Shown piece by piece: positions 25,160-33,641 of a stretch of DNA of 64,000 nt. Every line of letters starts with the position of its first letter. Position 1 is the first letter of the stretch. The stretch comes from Pseudonocardia sp. DSM 110487. GTDB taxonomy: Bacteria > Actinomycetota > Actinomycetes > Mycobacteriales > Pseudonocardiaceae. Below the pieces are notes generated by a model. The model saw only the letters and a program-made list of their open reading frames with translations. It had not been told where the DNA came from and ran no database searches. The translations under genes were made by a program, and so were the position numbers. The stretch lies in contig NZ_CP080521.1 in assembly GCF_019468565.1 (NCBI RefSeq), positions 6,634,001-6,698,000 on the forward strand, given 5' to 3'.

Positions 25160-26188
25160 TCAGCCGATCTCGCGCAGGTCCTTGTCCTTCCCCACGCCTT
25201 CCGACGAGCGGCGCGTTCGTCGGATAGGTACCGACGAACGCGCCGTTCGTCGGAACGAGGCCGCTATCGCTGCGGAGAGGATCGCAGCGGCAGCACCTAC
25301 CAGGCGGGACAGGCGGGCCGCACGGGCGAGATCAGCGGGCGTGGGCGGTGGGCCTTCGCCGAGGCGGGGGCGCTCCTCGACCCCGTGCGGGTAGACCGTG
25401 CGCCCGCCCAGCGTGACGCCGAGAGCTCCGGCGGCAGCGGCCTCCACGGGCCCGGCGTTCGGGCTCGGATGTGCCGACCCGTCGCGGCGCCACGCGACGA
25501 GGGCCGCGCGGGGTGACCCGCCGACGGCGGGCGCGAGCCCGGCGAAGAGGAGCGCCGACACCCTGGCCGGCACCAGGTTGGCCACGTCGTCCAGCCGCGC
25601 GGCCGCCCAGCCGAAGCGCCGGTACCGCGTCGACCGGTAGCCGACCATCGCGTCGAGGGTGTTCACCGCCCGGTACGCGAGCAGGCCGGGCACCCCGGCG
25701 ACGGCGCCCCACAACAACGGCGCCACCACGGCGTCGGAGGTGTTCTCCGCCATCGACTCGGTGCCTGCGCGGGACATTCCCGCGGCGTCGAGCGCCGCCG
25801 GGTCGCGCCCGCAGAGCGACGGCAACCGGGTGCGAGCGGCCGCGAGATCTCCCGCGACGAGCTCGTGGGCCAGCGCGGCTCCGTGGGCGGCGAGCGACGA
25901 GCCGCCCAGCACCGCCCATGTCGCCAGCCCCGTCAGCGCCACGCCGGCGAGCGGACGGCGCGCGGCCACCCGCTCGGCGAGCACGCCGAGGGCCGCCGCG
26001 CCTCCGACGAGCGCGGCGACGTAGAGCACCCCCGCGGAGCGCCGGTCGGCGTACCAGCGCGCCTCGAGGGCGGCAGCGGCACGACCGAACCCGGCGACCG
26101 GATGCCCACGGCGTGGATCACCGAGCAGGGTGTCGGCCAGCGCCCCCACGAGCAGCCCGGCCGGACGGACCCACCTCGGGCCCACCAC
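25160..26188 (-). CDS. cobD: Adenosylcobinamide-phosphate synthase
   Basis: 342 residues from the GTG at 26188, which lies 5 bases after the stop of the small upstream gene; a longer frame exists but runs antiparallel through that gene. GALADTLLGDPRRGHPVAGF, SRAGTESMAENTSDAVVAPL, PGLLAYRAVNTLDAMVGYRS and RFGWAAARLDDVANLVPARV are hallmarks of CobD/CbiB, an integral membrane enzyme that attaches aminopropanol phosphate to adenosylcobyric acid. The last 30 or so residues (SFRRTARSS, IRRTRRSSEG) are unusual: they are encoded by two copies of a DNA palindrome and probably add a basic tail. It stands apart from the other cob genes. Confidence 0.93.
   Translation of the reverse strand: MVGPRWVRPAGLLVGALADTLLGDPRRGHPVAGFGRAAAALEARWYADRRSAGVLYVAALVGGAAALGVLAERVAARRPLAGVALTGLATWAVLGGSSLAAHGAALAHELVAGDLAAARTRLPSLCGRDPAALDAAGMSRAGTESMAENTSDAVVAPLLWGAVAGVPGLLAYRAVNTLDAMVGYRSTRYRRFGWAAARLDDVANLVPARVSALLFAGLAPAVGGSPRAALVAWRRDGSAHPSPNAGPVEAAAAGALGVTLGGRTVYPHGVEERPRLGEGPPPTPADLARAARLSRLVGAAAAILSAAIAASFRRTARSSVPIRRTRRSSEGVGKDKDLREIG
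25201..25253. repeat. Tandem palindromes inside the 3' end of cobD
   Basis: CCGACGAGCGGCGCGTTCGTCGG (first 10 and last 10 bases pair with one mismatch, 25201-25223) and a second copy at 25231-25253 with perfect 10-base arms (CCGACGAACG/CGTTCGTCGG). They are 30 bases apart, lie before the cobD stop and encode its Arg/Ser-rich tail. Confidence 0.75.
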
Positions 26189-26193
26189 CGCGG

Positions 26194-26421
26194 TCAGTCG
26201 CCCGCGACAGCCTGCCCGAGGCGCAGCCCGTGCAGGCGTTGCGCCTCGGTGGCGATTTGATGGAGGGAGCATGGCCAGCGTTCACCAGAACCGCTGGCGG
26301 TACGGCAGGACGTGCACCGTCCCAACCGGTCCGGCTGGTGTGCGGCGAGCAGCCGGCGCCACACCTCGGGCATGCCGGCCATGACGTCGGCGATGCCGCC
26401 GGCCGACTCAGGTTGCGTCAC
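26194..26421 (-). CDS. Small Cys-motif protein of unknown function
   Basis: 75 residues from a GTG. Not recognised as a named family. The middle reads HQPDRLGRCTSCRTA with CxxC, followed 15 residues later by WPCSLHQIA, giving a C-x2-C...C-x2-H pattern that could bind one zinc. Short proteins of this layout (CxxC then WPC) recur in actinobacteria as far as I recall. It ends 5 bases before the cobD start on the same strand, so it is probably translated just before cobD. No link to cobalamin can be stated beyond position. Confidence 0.6.
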   Translation of the reverse strand: MTQPESAGGIADVMAGMPEVWRRLLAAHQPDRLGRCTSCRTASGSGERWPCSLHQIATEAQRLHGLRLGQAVAGD

Positions 26422-26582
26422 GACCGGTCCAACACTCGCAGGTCAGGCGAGCTATTCCAGGTCGTGCCACCGGTCGGCGAACGGCGGATCTCGCACGCTC
26501 GGCCGCGCGTGACCTGAGTCATAGCAATGCTCACGACCGATCGTCGGACGGCGATGCCCGTTGAGCGCGAGCGCAACGTGAC

Positions 26583-28268
26583 TCAGAGTGTGTACTCGCC
26601 CACGGGCGAGGTAGACCCATCAGCGTGCAGTTCGCTCTCGCGCCCCCGCAGCTCGACGCGGCGGATCTTGCCGGAGATGGTCTTGGGCAGCGCCGCGAAC
26701 TCCAGCCGGCGGATCCGCTTGTACGGGGCCAGGTTCTCGCGCGCGAACTCGAGGATCGACCGGGCCGTCTCCTCGCTCGGCTCGTGACCCGCGGCCAGCA
26801 CGACGTACGCCTTGGGCACGGCGAGGCGCACCGGGTCCGGCGACGGCACGACCGCCGCCTCCGCCACCGCCGGGTGCTCGATGAGCACGCTCTCCAGCTC
26901 GAACGGGCTGATCCGGTAGTCCGAGGCCTTGAACACGTCGTCGGAGCGCCCGACGTAGGTGATGTAGCCGTCGGAATCGCGGGATCCGACGTCGCCGGTG
27001 TGGTAGTAACCGCCCGCCATCGCCTCGGCGTTGCGCTCGGGGTCACCGTGGTAGCCGACCATCAGCCCCAGTGGGCGGTCGGACAGGTCGATGCAGATCT
27101 CGCCCTCGTCGGCCGGCTGGTCGGTTGCGGGGTCGAGGAGCACGACCGGGTAGCCGGGGATCGGCCGCCCCATCGAGCCGGGCTTGACCGCCTGGCCGGG
27201 CGGGTTGCCGATCTGGAGCGTGGTCTCGGTCTGCCCGAAGCCGTCGCGGATGCGCACGCCCCACGCCTTCTCAACCTGCTCGATCACTTCGGGGTTGAGG
27301 GGTTCACCCGCCCCGACGACCTTGGTGGGCGGGTTCGCCAGGGTCGACAGGTCGGCCTGGATCAGCATCCGCCAGACGGTGGGCGGCGCGCAGAAGCTGG
27401 TGACGTTGCAGCGGTCCAGCACGTCCAGCACGGATTCGGCGTCGAACCTCGCGTAGTTCATGACGAGCACGCACGCCTCGGCGATCCACGGCGCGAAGAC
27501 GTTGCTCCACGCGTGCTTCGCCCAGCCCGGCGAGGAGATGTTGAGGTGGATGTCGCCGGGCTGCAGGCCGATCCAGTACATCGTCGACAGGTGCCCCACC
27601 GGGTAGGACGCGTGGGTGTGCTCCACGAGCTTCGGCTTGGCCGTGGTGCCGGAGGTGAAGTACAGCAGCAGGGTGTCGCTGCCGCGGGTGACGCCGTCGG
27701 GCGTGAACTCATCGGAGGCCGACGCGCTGTCGGCGTAGTCGAGCCAGCCCTCCGGCGCGCCGCGCACGGCGATGCGCGTGTAGTCGCCCTCGACGTCGTC
27801 GAACTTGCCGGCGTCCGTCCCGCCCACGACCACGTGCTTCGCCCCGCCGCGGTCGAGCCTGTCGCGCAGGTCGGTCGCGGTGAGCAGGGTGGTGGCCGGG
27901 ATGACGATCGCGCCGAGCTTCATCGCGGCGAGCAGGGTCTCCCACAGCTCCACCTGGTTGCCGAGCATGAGGATGATCCGGTCGCCGCGGGCGACGCCGT
28001 GCCCGCGCAGCCAGTTGGCCACCTGGTTCGAGCGGGCGGAGAGCTCGGAAAAGGTCCAGTGCGCTTCGCTGCCGTCCTGCTCCACGATCCAGAGCGCGCG
28101 GGCCGCGCCCCGCTCGGGGTCGGCGGCGACGGCGTCGAAGTGGTCGATCGCCCAGTTGAACTCGTCGATCTCGGGCCAGCGGAAGTCACGGTATGCCGTG
28201 TCGTAGTCCTCGCGGTGCGCCACGAGGAACTCGCGGGAGGCGTAGAAGTTCTGTGCGGACGGGTTCAT
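26583..28268 (-). CDS. AMP-dependent acyl-CoA synthetase
   Basis: 561 residues from the ATG at 28268 with GAGGTGAGGTC upstream; a longer frame is not supported. The ATP/AMP motif LLYFTSGTTAKPKLVEHTH lies near residue 206. DGFGQTETTLQIGN, YYHTGDVGSRDSDGYITYVG (with the hinge region) and PKTISGKIRRVELR, with the C-terminal catalytic Lys, complete the ANL-family set. It resembles medium-chain or acetyl/acyl-CoA synthetases that take short or branched acids. The exact acid cannot be told. A 160-base gap with no gene lies behind it. It is divergent from the lipoprotein gene. Confidence 0.9.
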   Translation of the reverse strand: MNPSAQNFYASREFLVAHREDYDTAYRDFRWPEIDEFNWAIDHFDAVAADPERGAARALWIVEQDGSEAHWTFSELSARSNQVANWLRGHGVARGDRIILMLGNQVELWETLLAAMKLGAIVIPATTLLTATDLRDRLDRGGAKHVVVGGTDAGKFDDVEGDYTRIAVRGAPEGWLDYADSASASDEFTPDGVTRGSDTLLLYFTSGTTAKPKLVEHTHASYPVGHLSTMYWIGLQPGDIHLNISSPGWAKHAWSNVFAPWIAEACVLVMNYARFDAESVLDVLDRCNVTSFCAPPTVWRMLIQADLSTLANPPTKVVGAGEPLNPEVIEQVEKAWGVRIRDGFGQTETTLQIGNPPGQAVKPGSMGRPIPGYPVVLLDPATDQPADEGEICIDLSDRPLGLMVGYHGDPERNAEAMAGGYYHTGDVGSRDSDGYITYVGRSDDVFKASDYRISPFELESVLIEHPAVAEAAVVPSPDPVRLAVPKAYVVLAAGHEPSEETARSILEFARENLAPYKRIRRLEFAALPKTISGKIRRVELRGRESELHADGSTSPVGEYTL

Positions 28269-28443
28269 GACCTCACCTCGAAGTAGCCGCGCTGCCGAGC
28301 CGACCTTAGTGCCCGGTCCAGGGACACCAGTGATTCCCACGACCCGTGGCTCACCCCCGAACGGACAGGTCAGGCACCCGATCCCTCGGACGCGCCGGGC
28401 GCGCCGGCCGTGGGCATCACCCGTACGGCCCTACGGTGACTCG

Positions 28444-28908
28444 GTGATCTCGACCGGCCGACGCGCCTCTCGCCCGACCGTCGCCGGAACGATCGTCACG
28501 AGCCTGCTCGCCGGGCTCCTCCTCGCGGGGTGCACCCCGTCCGCCGCGCCGGGCGTGAGCACGTCCGCCGGGCCGAGGCCACTGCCCTCGACCAGCACGG
28601 CGCCCCCGGACGAACCGGTGTCGACGGAGGCGGAGCTGCCATGGCCCGCGGCCACCGCGGCGGACGCGGCGGCGTTGCAGGCCCAGGTGGATCGCGGTTC
28701 CCAGCCATGGCTGCTGGACCCCTCCGAGGTGGCCATCGCCTATGCGGCAGCCGCCCACGACTGGCCCGACGCCGAGGCGTACCCGGGCCCCGACGGCACC
28801 AGCGTCGACGTGCGCAACGCCGACGGCGAACGCCTCACCCTCAGCCTCGCCCAACCCGGACGGACGGGCAATGACGGCATCTGGGTCGTGACGGCGGAGC
28901 GCGCGTAA
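28444..28908 (+). CDS. Small lipoprotein
   Basis: 154 residues from GTG at 28444. A positively charged start (TGRRASR) leads into a hydrophobic stretch (VAGTIVTSLLAGLLLAGC), ending in a lipobox LLAGC with Cys at about residue 30. A Pro/Ser/Thr-rich spacer follows and then a compact domain with PWLLDPSEVAIAYAAAAHDW and NDGIWVVTAERA. No family is recognised. TACGGT (28432-28437) ends 6 bases before the GTG, so transcription probably starts at the codon itself. It is divergent from the acyl-CoA synthetase and upstream of the SsgA-like gene. Confidence 0.8.
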   Translation: MISTGRRASRPTVAGTIVTSLLAGLLLAGCTPSAAPGVSTSAGPRPLPSTSTAPPDEPVSTEAELPWPAATAADAAALQAQVDRGSQPWLLDPSEVAIAYAAAAHDWPDAEAYPGPDGTSVDVRNADGERLTLSLAQPGRTGNDGIWVVTAERA

Positions 28909-29071
28909 CTCTGTCGTCGCAACGGCGTTCACCCTGTGTGCTGTGACGAGTACTTACTCGCTTGTTCGGGTGAAGTCCCCCCACGAGTGCAGCGTTCGTG
29001 GGGCATGCTGCGATGCAGAGGGTGACGCCGCCGCTGCACGAGCGGGCGGCCCCGGTGCCCAGGGGGCGACG

Positions 29072-29485
29072 ATGACGAACGACCTCGTCCAACAGGACAT
29101 GTTCACGGTGCTACACGGCCAGCCCGCGCCAGTCGTCACGCGCTGGAGCTACAGCGCATACGACCCGTTCGCGGTGTCCCTCGCGGTTCGCACGAGACAT
29201 GACCGGTGGGTCGAATGGCTCATCGGGAGAGAGCTCGTGATGGCCGCGCTCGACGAGCCGACCGGCGAGGGTGACGTGCGGATGCGCCCGCTCACGGTGC
29301 AGGGCTACGACATCGTCGAGATCGAGATCCGGTCGCACGACGGGCGCGCGGTGCTCGAGGTCGACCACGAGCTGCTGCGGTCCTTCGTCGGGGCCACCCT
29401 CGAGATGGTCCCCGCCGGCGCCGAGGCCGACCGGATGGACCTCGACGGCGAGATCGCCCGCATCACGCGCAGCTGCGCGGAGTAG
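29072..29485 (+). CDS. SsgA-family sporulation/cell-division regulator
   Basis: 137 residues, ATG preceded by AGGGGGCGACG. The SALP-family pattern is present: WSYSAYDPFAVSLAVRTRHD, WVEWLIGRELVMAALDEPTG with GDVRMRP, then IEIRSHDGRAVLEVDHELLR, FVGATLEMVPAGAEADRMDL and DGEIARI at the end. In mycelial actinomycetes SsgA/SsgB proteins position FtsZ during sporulation. Which paralogue this is cannot be decided; its short size and lack of extra domains fit SsgB-like members. It is a single gene ending in a perfect hairpin. Confidence 0.88.
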   Translation: MTNDLVQQDMFTVLHGQPAPVVTRWSYSAYDPFAVSLAVRTRHDRWVEWLIGRELVMAALDEPTGEGDVRMRPLTVQGYDIVEIEIRSHDGRAVLEVDHELLRSFVGATLEMVPAGAEADRMDLDGEIARITRSCAE

Positions 29486-29517
29486 GACCTTCGCCCCCGC
29501 TGGTCGAGACGCTGGTC

Positions 29518-29551
29518 GAGTAGGGCCTACGCCGGCGCGTAGGCCCTACTC
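29518..29551. terminator. Perfect hairpin terminator
   Basis: GAGTAGGGCCTACGC (29518-29532) pairs with GCGTAGGCCCTACTC (29537-29551), a 15-bp perfect stem with a 4-base loop, between the convergent SsgA-like and DUF5709 genes. The left flank GGTCGAGTAGGG is shared with the hairpin at 14118-14169. Confidence 0.82.
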
Positions 29552-29567
29552 GCCCACCGGGAGCACC

Positions 29568-30236
29568 TCAACCCCAGGCGTCGGGCCCCGCGTCCTGCCG
29601 GCCGTCCACCCCCGCCGTTCCCCCGGACTCCGGATCGCGGTCGATCCGTTCGGCCGCCGGCTCGGCACGGCGCTCCCCGGCCCTCGGCTCGCCGGGTAGG
29701 CCGGGGTCGAACACCTCACCGTCGGCGCGGACGTCCCGGGCCGCCTGCGCGGCCGCGTCGACGGCCTCGGGATCGGCGTCGAGCGCTTCGTCCACCTCCG
29801 GGTCGTCCAGCTCGGGTGCGCCCGCCACGGACGGCTCCAGCGCCACCGGCGCGTCCGGATCGCCGGTGGTGTGCACCGCGGCCTCCTCGGCGCCTGCGGC
29901 TCCGCCGTCGACGCCGACGTCCACCCCGTCCATGGCGTCGGGCGTCTCCAGCGCGGCACCCTCGCCGGCGAGCTCGATCCGGCCGGACCGCTCGGCGTCG
30001 ACGGGCTCGTCCCCGCTCTCGGCGCGCAGCCGCTCGTCGAGCGATGCACCCTCGCGCATGCCGCGCGCGGTGACCTCGTCCTCCTCTGCCAGGTAGGGCC
30101 GGTCGGGCGGCGAGTAGCCCGCGTCGAGGCCGTCCCGGTCGCCGGCGGGCGCCGCGAGGTGTTCCTCGCTCTCCAGCTGGACCGACGCACCCAGATCGGG
30201 CGCCTCCGGCTGTTCCTCGTAGTCGCGCTGCGCCAT
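29568..30236 (-). CDS. DUF5709 family protein
   Basis: 222 residues from the ATG at 30236, with AGGAGGT ten bases upstream. The N-terminal half carries the DUF5709 core: GLDAGYSPPDRPYLAEEDEV and TARGMREGASLDERLRAES. The C-terminal half is very acidic and low in complexity (DDPEVDEALDADPEAVDAAA). Cytoplasmic, no signal peptide, function unknown. The family is restricted to actinobacteria as far as I know. It is divergent from the histidine kinase gene by about 147 bases. Confidence 0.82.
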   Translation of the reverse strand: MAQRDYEEQPEAPDLGASVQLESEEHLAAPAGDRDGLDAGYSPPDRPYLAEEDEVTARGMREGASLDERLRAESGDEPVDAERSGRIELAGEGAALETPDAMDGVDVGVDGGAAGAEEAAVHTTGDPDAPVALEPSVAGAPELDDPEVDEALDADPEAVDAAAQAARDVRADGEVFDPGLPGEPRAGERRAEPAAERIDRDPESGGTAGVDGRQDAGPDAWG

Positions 30237-30383
30237 GACGACGTGCACCTCCTGTCGTCGTGCTGCGTTCGGATCTCGCGTACCCGGGGCCGGTGCCGTC
30301 CACACGGCGGCGCCGGAAGATCAGGGCGAGCGCCGTCACGGCACCCGGCGACGATCCGGGCAACCACCGGGCATGATCCCGTG

Positions 30384-31556
30384 GTGCCCACCGACACGCG
30401 CGACCCTCGCCTCGGCCGGGCGCGGGCGGCCGTCCTCGGATCGCTGGTCGTGGCGGTCGCCTCGACGCTGGCCTGGCCGGGGATCGGGGTGGTGCGCTTC
30501 GAGGCGCGACCGCTGTGGCAGGTGCTCGGCTGCGCCGGCATCCTCGCCGTCGCGGCCACGCAGGCCGCGGCGCTCTACGCCGCGGCCACCCCTGGTCTCG
30601 CGGAGCGGACGCGTCGCCGGTTCGTCGTCGCCTTCCTGGTGGCCACCCTCGTGTCGGTGCCACTGGCGGCACCCGTCGCCACCGAGAGCGTCGAGGGCTG
30701 GGACACATGGGCGTGGCTGGGTGCCGCGGTGATCGGGTCGGTCCCGCTGCTGATGCGCACCGCACTCGCGGCAGCCGTCTCCGTGCTGACCACCGCGCTC
30801 TCCGCTGGCATCGGGGCGGTCACCGGCGGCTCCCCCGCGACCTTCGCGGTCATCACGGCCGGGATGGGGGTGAGCCTGCTCGCCATCCACGGGCTGCCCG
30901 TCGTGCTGTGGCACCTGGTCCTCGAGGCCCGCGACGGGCGCGAGGCGCGGGCCCGGCTCGCCATCACGGAGGAGCGGCTGCGGTTCGCCCGCGACGTGCA
31001 CGACCTGCTCGGGCACCACCTCTCGGTGATCGCCCTGAAGGCCGAGCTCGCCCAGCGGCTCGCCGCCGTCGACCCGGAGCGCGCCGGCCGGGAGGCGGGT
31101 GAGGTCCGCGAGCTCGCGGCGGCTGCGCTCGCCGAGATGCGCGAGGTCGTGCACGGCTACCGGGCGGTCGACCTCGGCGCCCAGATGGACGCCGTCGCGC
31201 GGGTGCTCGGTTCCTCCGGCGTGCGCTGCACGGTGACCGGTGACGCAGGCCCGCTCCCGGAGGCCGTCGCCACCGGGCTCGCCGCGACGGTCCGGGAGGC
31301 AGGCACCAACGTGCTGCGTCACAGCCGGGCGACGTGGTGCAGGATCGATCTCGTGCGGGGCGTGGACGCGCTGGGCGTGGACGAGGTGCGGCTCACCGTC
31401 GCGAACGACGGCGCGGGCGAAGCACGCCCTGACGCGTACAGCTCCGGGCTGCAGGGCCTGTCCGACCGGCTCGCCACGTCCGGTGGGCGGCTGCGCACCG
31501 ACGTCACGGACGGGGTGTTCACCCTCGACGCGGTGGTGCCGGTGCGTGCACCGTGA
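30384..31556 (+). CDS. DesK/NarX-type sensor histidine kinase
   Basis: 390 residues from GTG at 30384. Four to five membrane helices fill residues 15-180, so the sensor is membrane-embedded. The HisKA_3 motif is RFARDVHDLLGHHLSVIALK with His206, and the ATPase part has TVREAGTNVLRHSRATWC, LTVANDGAG and SSGLQGLSDRLATSGG. CATGAT lies 6 bases before the start codon with no ribosome site, a leaderless design; the GTG at 30381 is an alternative. The stop overlaps the regulator start as GTGA, so the pair is coupled. The signal is unknown. Confidence 0.9.
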   Translation: MPTDTRDPRLGRARAAVLGSLVVAVASTLAWPGIGVVRFEARPLWQVLGCAGILAVAATQAAALYAAATPGLAERTRRRFVVAFLVATLVSVPLAAPVATESVEGWDTWAWLGAAVIGSVPLLMRTALAAAVSVLTTALSAGIGAVTGGSPATFAVITAGMGVSLLAIHGLPVVLWHLVLEARDGREARARLAITEERLRFARDVHDLLGHHLSVIALKAELAQRLAAVDPERAGREAGEVRELAAAALAEMREVVHGYRAVDLGAQMDAVARVLGSSGVRCTVTGDAGPLPEAVATGLAATVREAGTNVLRHSRATWCRIDLVRGVDALGVDEVRLTVANDGAGEARPDAYSSGLQGLSDRLATSGGRLRTDVTDGVFTLDAVVPVRAP

Positions 31557-32158
31557 TCCGCGTCCTGCTCGCCGACGACGAGGAGCTCATCCGTATCGCG
31601 GTCGCCGCCCTCCTCGGCCTCGAGCCCGACCTCGAGGTCGTCGCCCATGCCGGTGACGGCCGCGGCGCCGTCGATGCCGCCGTGGCCCACCGCCCGGACG
31701 TCGCGGTGGTCGACCTGGAGATGCCGGGGCTCGACGGCATCGCCGTCGCCGCGGAGCTGGCGACCGCCGTGCCGTCCTGCGCGGTCGTGATCCTCACCGG
31801 GCACGGCCGCCCACCCCACCTGCAGCGCGCGCTGGCCGCCGGGGCGAAGGGGTTCCTCCCGAAGGGTTCCCCCGGCGGCACGCTCGCCGACGTGATCCGG
31901 CGGGTGCACGGGGGCGCCCGCTACGTCGACCCTGCCCTCGCCGCCGACGCCCTCACCGCCCAGCCGTGCCCGCTCACCCCGCGCGAGCTCGACGTCCTGC
32001 GGGAGGCCGGCGCCGACACCCCGGTCGCGGTCGTCGCGCGCCGCGTGCACCTGTCCCAGGGCACGGTCCGCAACCACCTGGCCGCGATCACCGCGAAGCT
32101 CGCGGTCCCCACCCGCGCCGAGGCCTACCGCACCGCCCAGGAGCAGGGCTGGCTCTGA
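31553..32158 (+). CDS. NarL/LuxR-family response regulator
   Basis: 201 residues from a GTG that overlaps the kinase stop. The receiver has LLADDEELIR near residues 5-14, Asp54 in VVDLEMPGLDG, ILTGHG and Lys in FLPKGSPGGTL. The LuxR HTH runs from LTPRELDVLREAG near 140 through VARRVHLSQGTVRNHLAAIT to the end, EQGWL. It is the output partner of the upstream DesK-type kinase. Target genes are not evident; the next gene is on the other strand. Confidence 0.93.
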   Translation: MIRVLLADDEELIRIAVAALLGLEPDLEVVAHAGDGRGAVDAAVAHRPDVAVVDLEMPGLDGIAVAAELATAVPSCAVVILTGHGRPPHLQRALAAGAKGFLPKGSPGGTLADVIRRVHGGARYVDPALAADALTAQPCPLTPRELDVLREAGADTPVAVVARRVHLSQGTVRNHLAAITAKLAVPTRAEAYRTAQEQGWL

Positions 32159-32191
32159 CCCCCTCCCTGTGGTCCTGCCAGGGCGCCTCCG

Positions 32192-32749
32192 CTATTTGAT
32201 CGCCCGGAAGCGGAACGCCTTCGGGACGGTGTCGACCTCGATGCCGCCGAGGCCTGCCGCGCCGAGGCGATCGGGCAGGCCGTCCGGATCGACGACCGTC
32301 ATCGTGTCGCCGATGTGGATCAGCCGGAACCGCAGGTTGAGCCGGCTGTCGAGGCCCGCGAACACGCCGCCCGGCCGCAGGACGCGGGCCGCCTCGGCGA
32401 ACAGCCGGTCCTGCTGCTCCGGCGACGGAACGTGGTGCAGCATCGTGAAGCAGACGACCGTGTCGAAGGACGCGTCGGGGAACGGCAGGTCCGCGCCGTC
32501 ACCGGTGTGCACGTCGACGCGGTCGCCGAAGCTCGAGCGCACGCCGTCGGCCAGGTCCGGGTCCACCTCCACGGCGGTGAGGCGCCCGCCCTTCCCGGCG
32601 AGCCAGCGGGTGGTCACGCCGTAGCCCGGCCCGATCTCGAGCACGTCGCCGTCGAGCGGCACAGTCCGGCACACCCACGGCAGTACCTCACCGTGCATCC
32701 GGGTGGCCCACGCGTCGGAGCGGCAGATCCGGCGGTGCAACAGGTTCAT
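32192..32749 (-). CDS. Class I SAM-dependent methyltransferase
   Basis: 185 residues from ATG at 32749 with GGGGGTGCCG upstream. Motif I is VLEIGPGYGVTTRWLAGKGG near residues 36-55, followed by VEVDPDLADGVR, GDGADLPFPDASFDTVVCFT and MLHHVPSPEQQDRLFAEAAR with VLRPGGVF. This is a Methyltransf_11-type small-molecule methyltransferase. The substrate is unknown. It is divergent from the AraC gene with 61 bases between the starts. A longer frame upstream reads through the AraC gene and is not supported. Confidence 0.87.
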   Translation of the reverse strand: MNLLHRRICRSDAWATRMHGEVLPWVCRTVPLDGDVLEIGPGYGVTTRWLAGKGGRLTAVEVDPDLADGVRSSFGDRVDVHTGDGADLPFPDASFDTVVCFTMLHHVPSPEQQDRLFAEAARVLRPGGVFAGLDSRLNLRFRLIHIGDTMTVVDPDGLPDRLGAAGLGGIEVDTVPKAFRFRAIK

Positions 32750-32810
32750 CGGCACCCCCGGGAGGCTAAACCGGACCACGCTTGTCCGGCACCGGCTAGC
32801 CTGCCGTCCC

Positions 32811-33584
32811 GTGTCGCGCTCCGGCCACCCCCCCGGTCTGCTCGCCCCACCGCTGGGCGCCGCGCTCGTCGGCCGGTTCGCGCTCGCCCGCGGCCACCGG
32901 TTCGCCGAGCACGTCCACCCCACCCACCAGCTCGCGTGGGCGGAGCGCGGGGTGCTGTCGATCTCGGCGGGCGACACGACGTGGGCGCTCCCGCCCACCC
33001 GCGCGCTGTGGATCCCGGCAGGCGTCCGGCACACCACCGCGGCGGCCGCAGCCACCGCGATGCACAGCCTCTACCTGCGCCCCGCACGGGCTCCCACCGG
33101 CTTCGACCGGCCCACCGTGCTCGCCGTGGCTCCCCTGCTCGCCGCCCTGATCGGGCATCTCGGTGAAGCCGAGCTGGGCGACGCCGAGCGCGCCCGCGCC
33201 GAGGCCGTGCTGTTCGACCAGCTCGTGCCCGCCCCGGTGGCGTCGATCGAGCTCGCCCTCCCCACCGACGACCGCGCCCGCCGGGTGGCCGACGCCCTGC
33301 TCGCCGACCCGGCCGACGACCGCGGCGCGGAGGCGCTGGCCCGGCTCGCCGGCACCAGCCCACGGACGCTGCACCGCCTCTTCCAGGACGCCACCGGCTG
33401 CGGGCTGGGCGAGTGGCGCCTCCGGGCGCGGATCCGTGCGGCCCTTGAACTGCTGGCCACGGGCCTCCCGGTGGGTGTCGTGGCCAACCGGGTCGGCTAC
33501 CGCACGCCGAGCGCTTTCGTGGCGGCCTTCCGCAAGGTGCTGGGCACGACGCCGGCGCAGGTCTTCGGCCCGTCCGGGTCGTGA
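32811..33584 (+). CDS. AraC-family transcriptional regulator
   Basis: 257 residues from GTG at 32811. The N-terminal cupin-like sensor has FAEHVHPTHQLAWAERGVLS and WIPAGVRHTTAAAA near residues 27-95, the HPTHQ pattern of AraC_binding_2/cupin regulators. The C-terminal HTH has AEALARLAGTSPRTLHRLFQ, TGCGLGEWRLRARIRAALEL and GVVANRVGYRTPSAFVAAFR with KVLGTTPAQ. TAGCCT lies 8 bases before the start. Its natural target may be the divergent methyltransferase gene. The stop overlaps the left arm of a palindrome. Confidence 0.88.
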   Translation: MSRSGHPPGLLAPPLGAALVGRFALARGHRFAEHVHPTHQLAWAERGVLSISAGDTTWALPPTRALWIPAGVRHTTAAAAATAMHSLYLRPARAPTGFDRPTVLAVAPLLAALIGHLGEAELGDAERARAEAVLFDQLVPAPVASIELALPTDDRARRVADALLADPADDRGAEALARLAGTSPRTLHRLFQDATGCGLGEWRLRARIRAALELLATGLPVGVVANRVGYRTPSAFVAAFRKVLGTTPAQVFGPSGS

Positions 33585-33623
33585 GTGGATACGCGCGCCC
33601 CAGCTCGCGTATCCACTCACGAC
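33578..33623. repeat. Dispersed palindrome, copy 2 (terminator-like)
   Basis: GTCGTGAGTGGATACGCG (33578-33595) pairs perfectly with CGCGTATCCACTCACGAC (33606-33623). The 16-base arm core is identical to the palindrome at 14845-14886, though the loop differs. It starts in the last codons of the AraC gene. Confidence 0.8.
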
Positions 33624-33641
33624 CTCAGTGGCCGGACCGCA

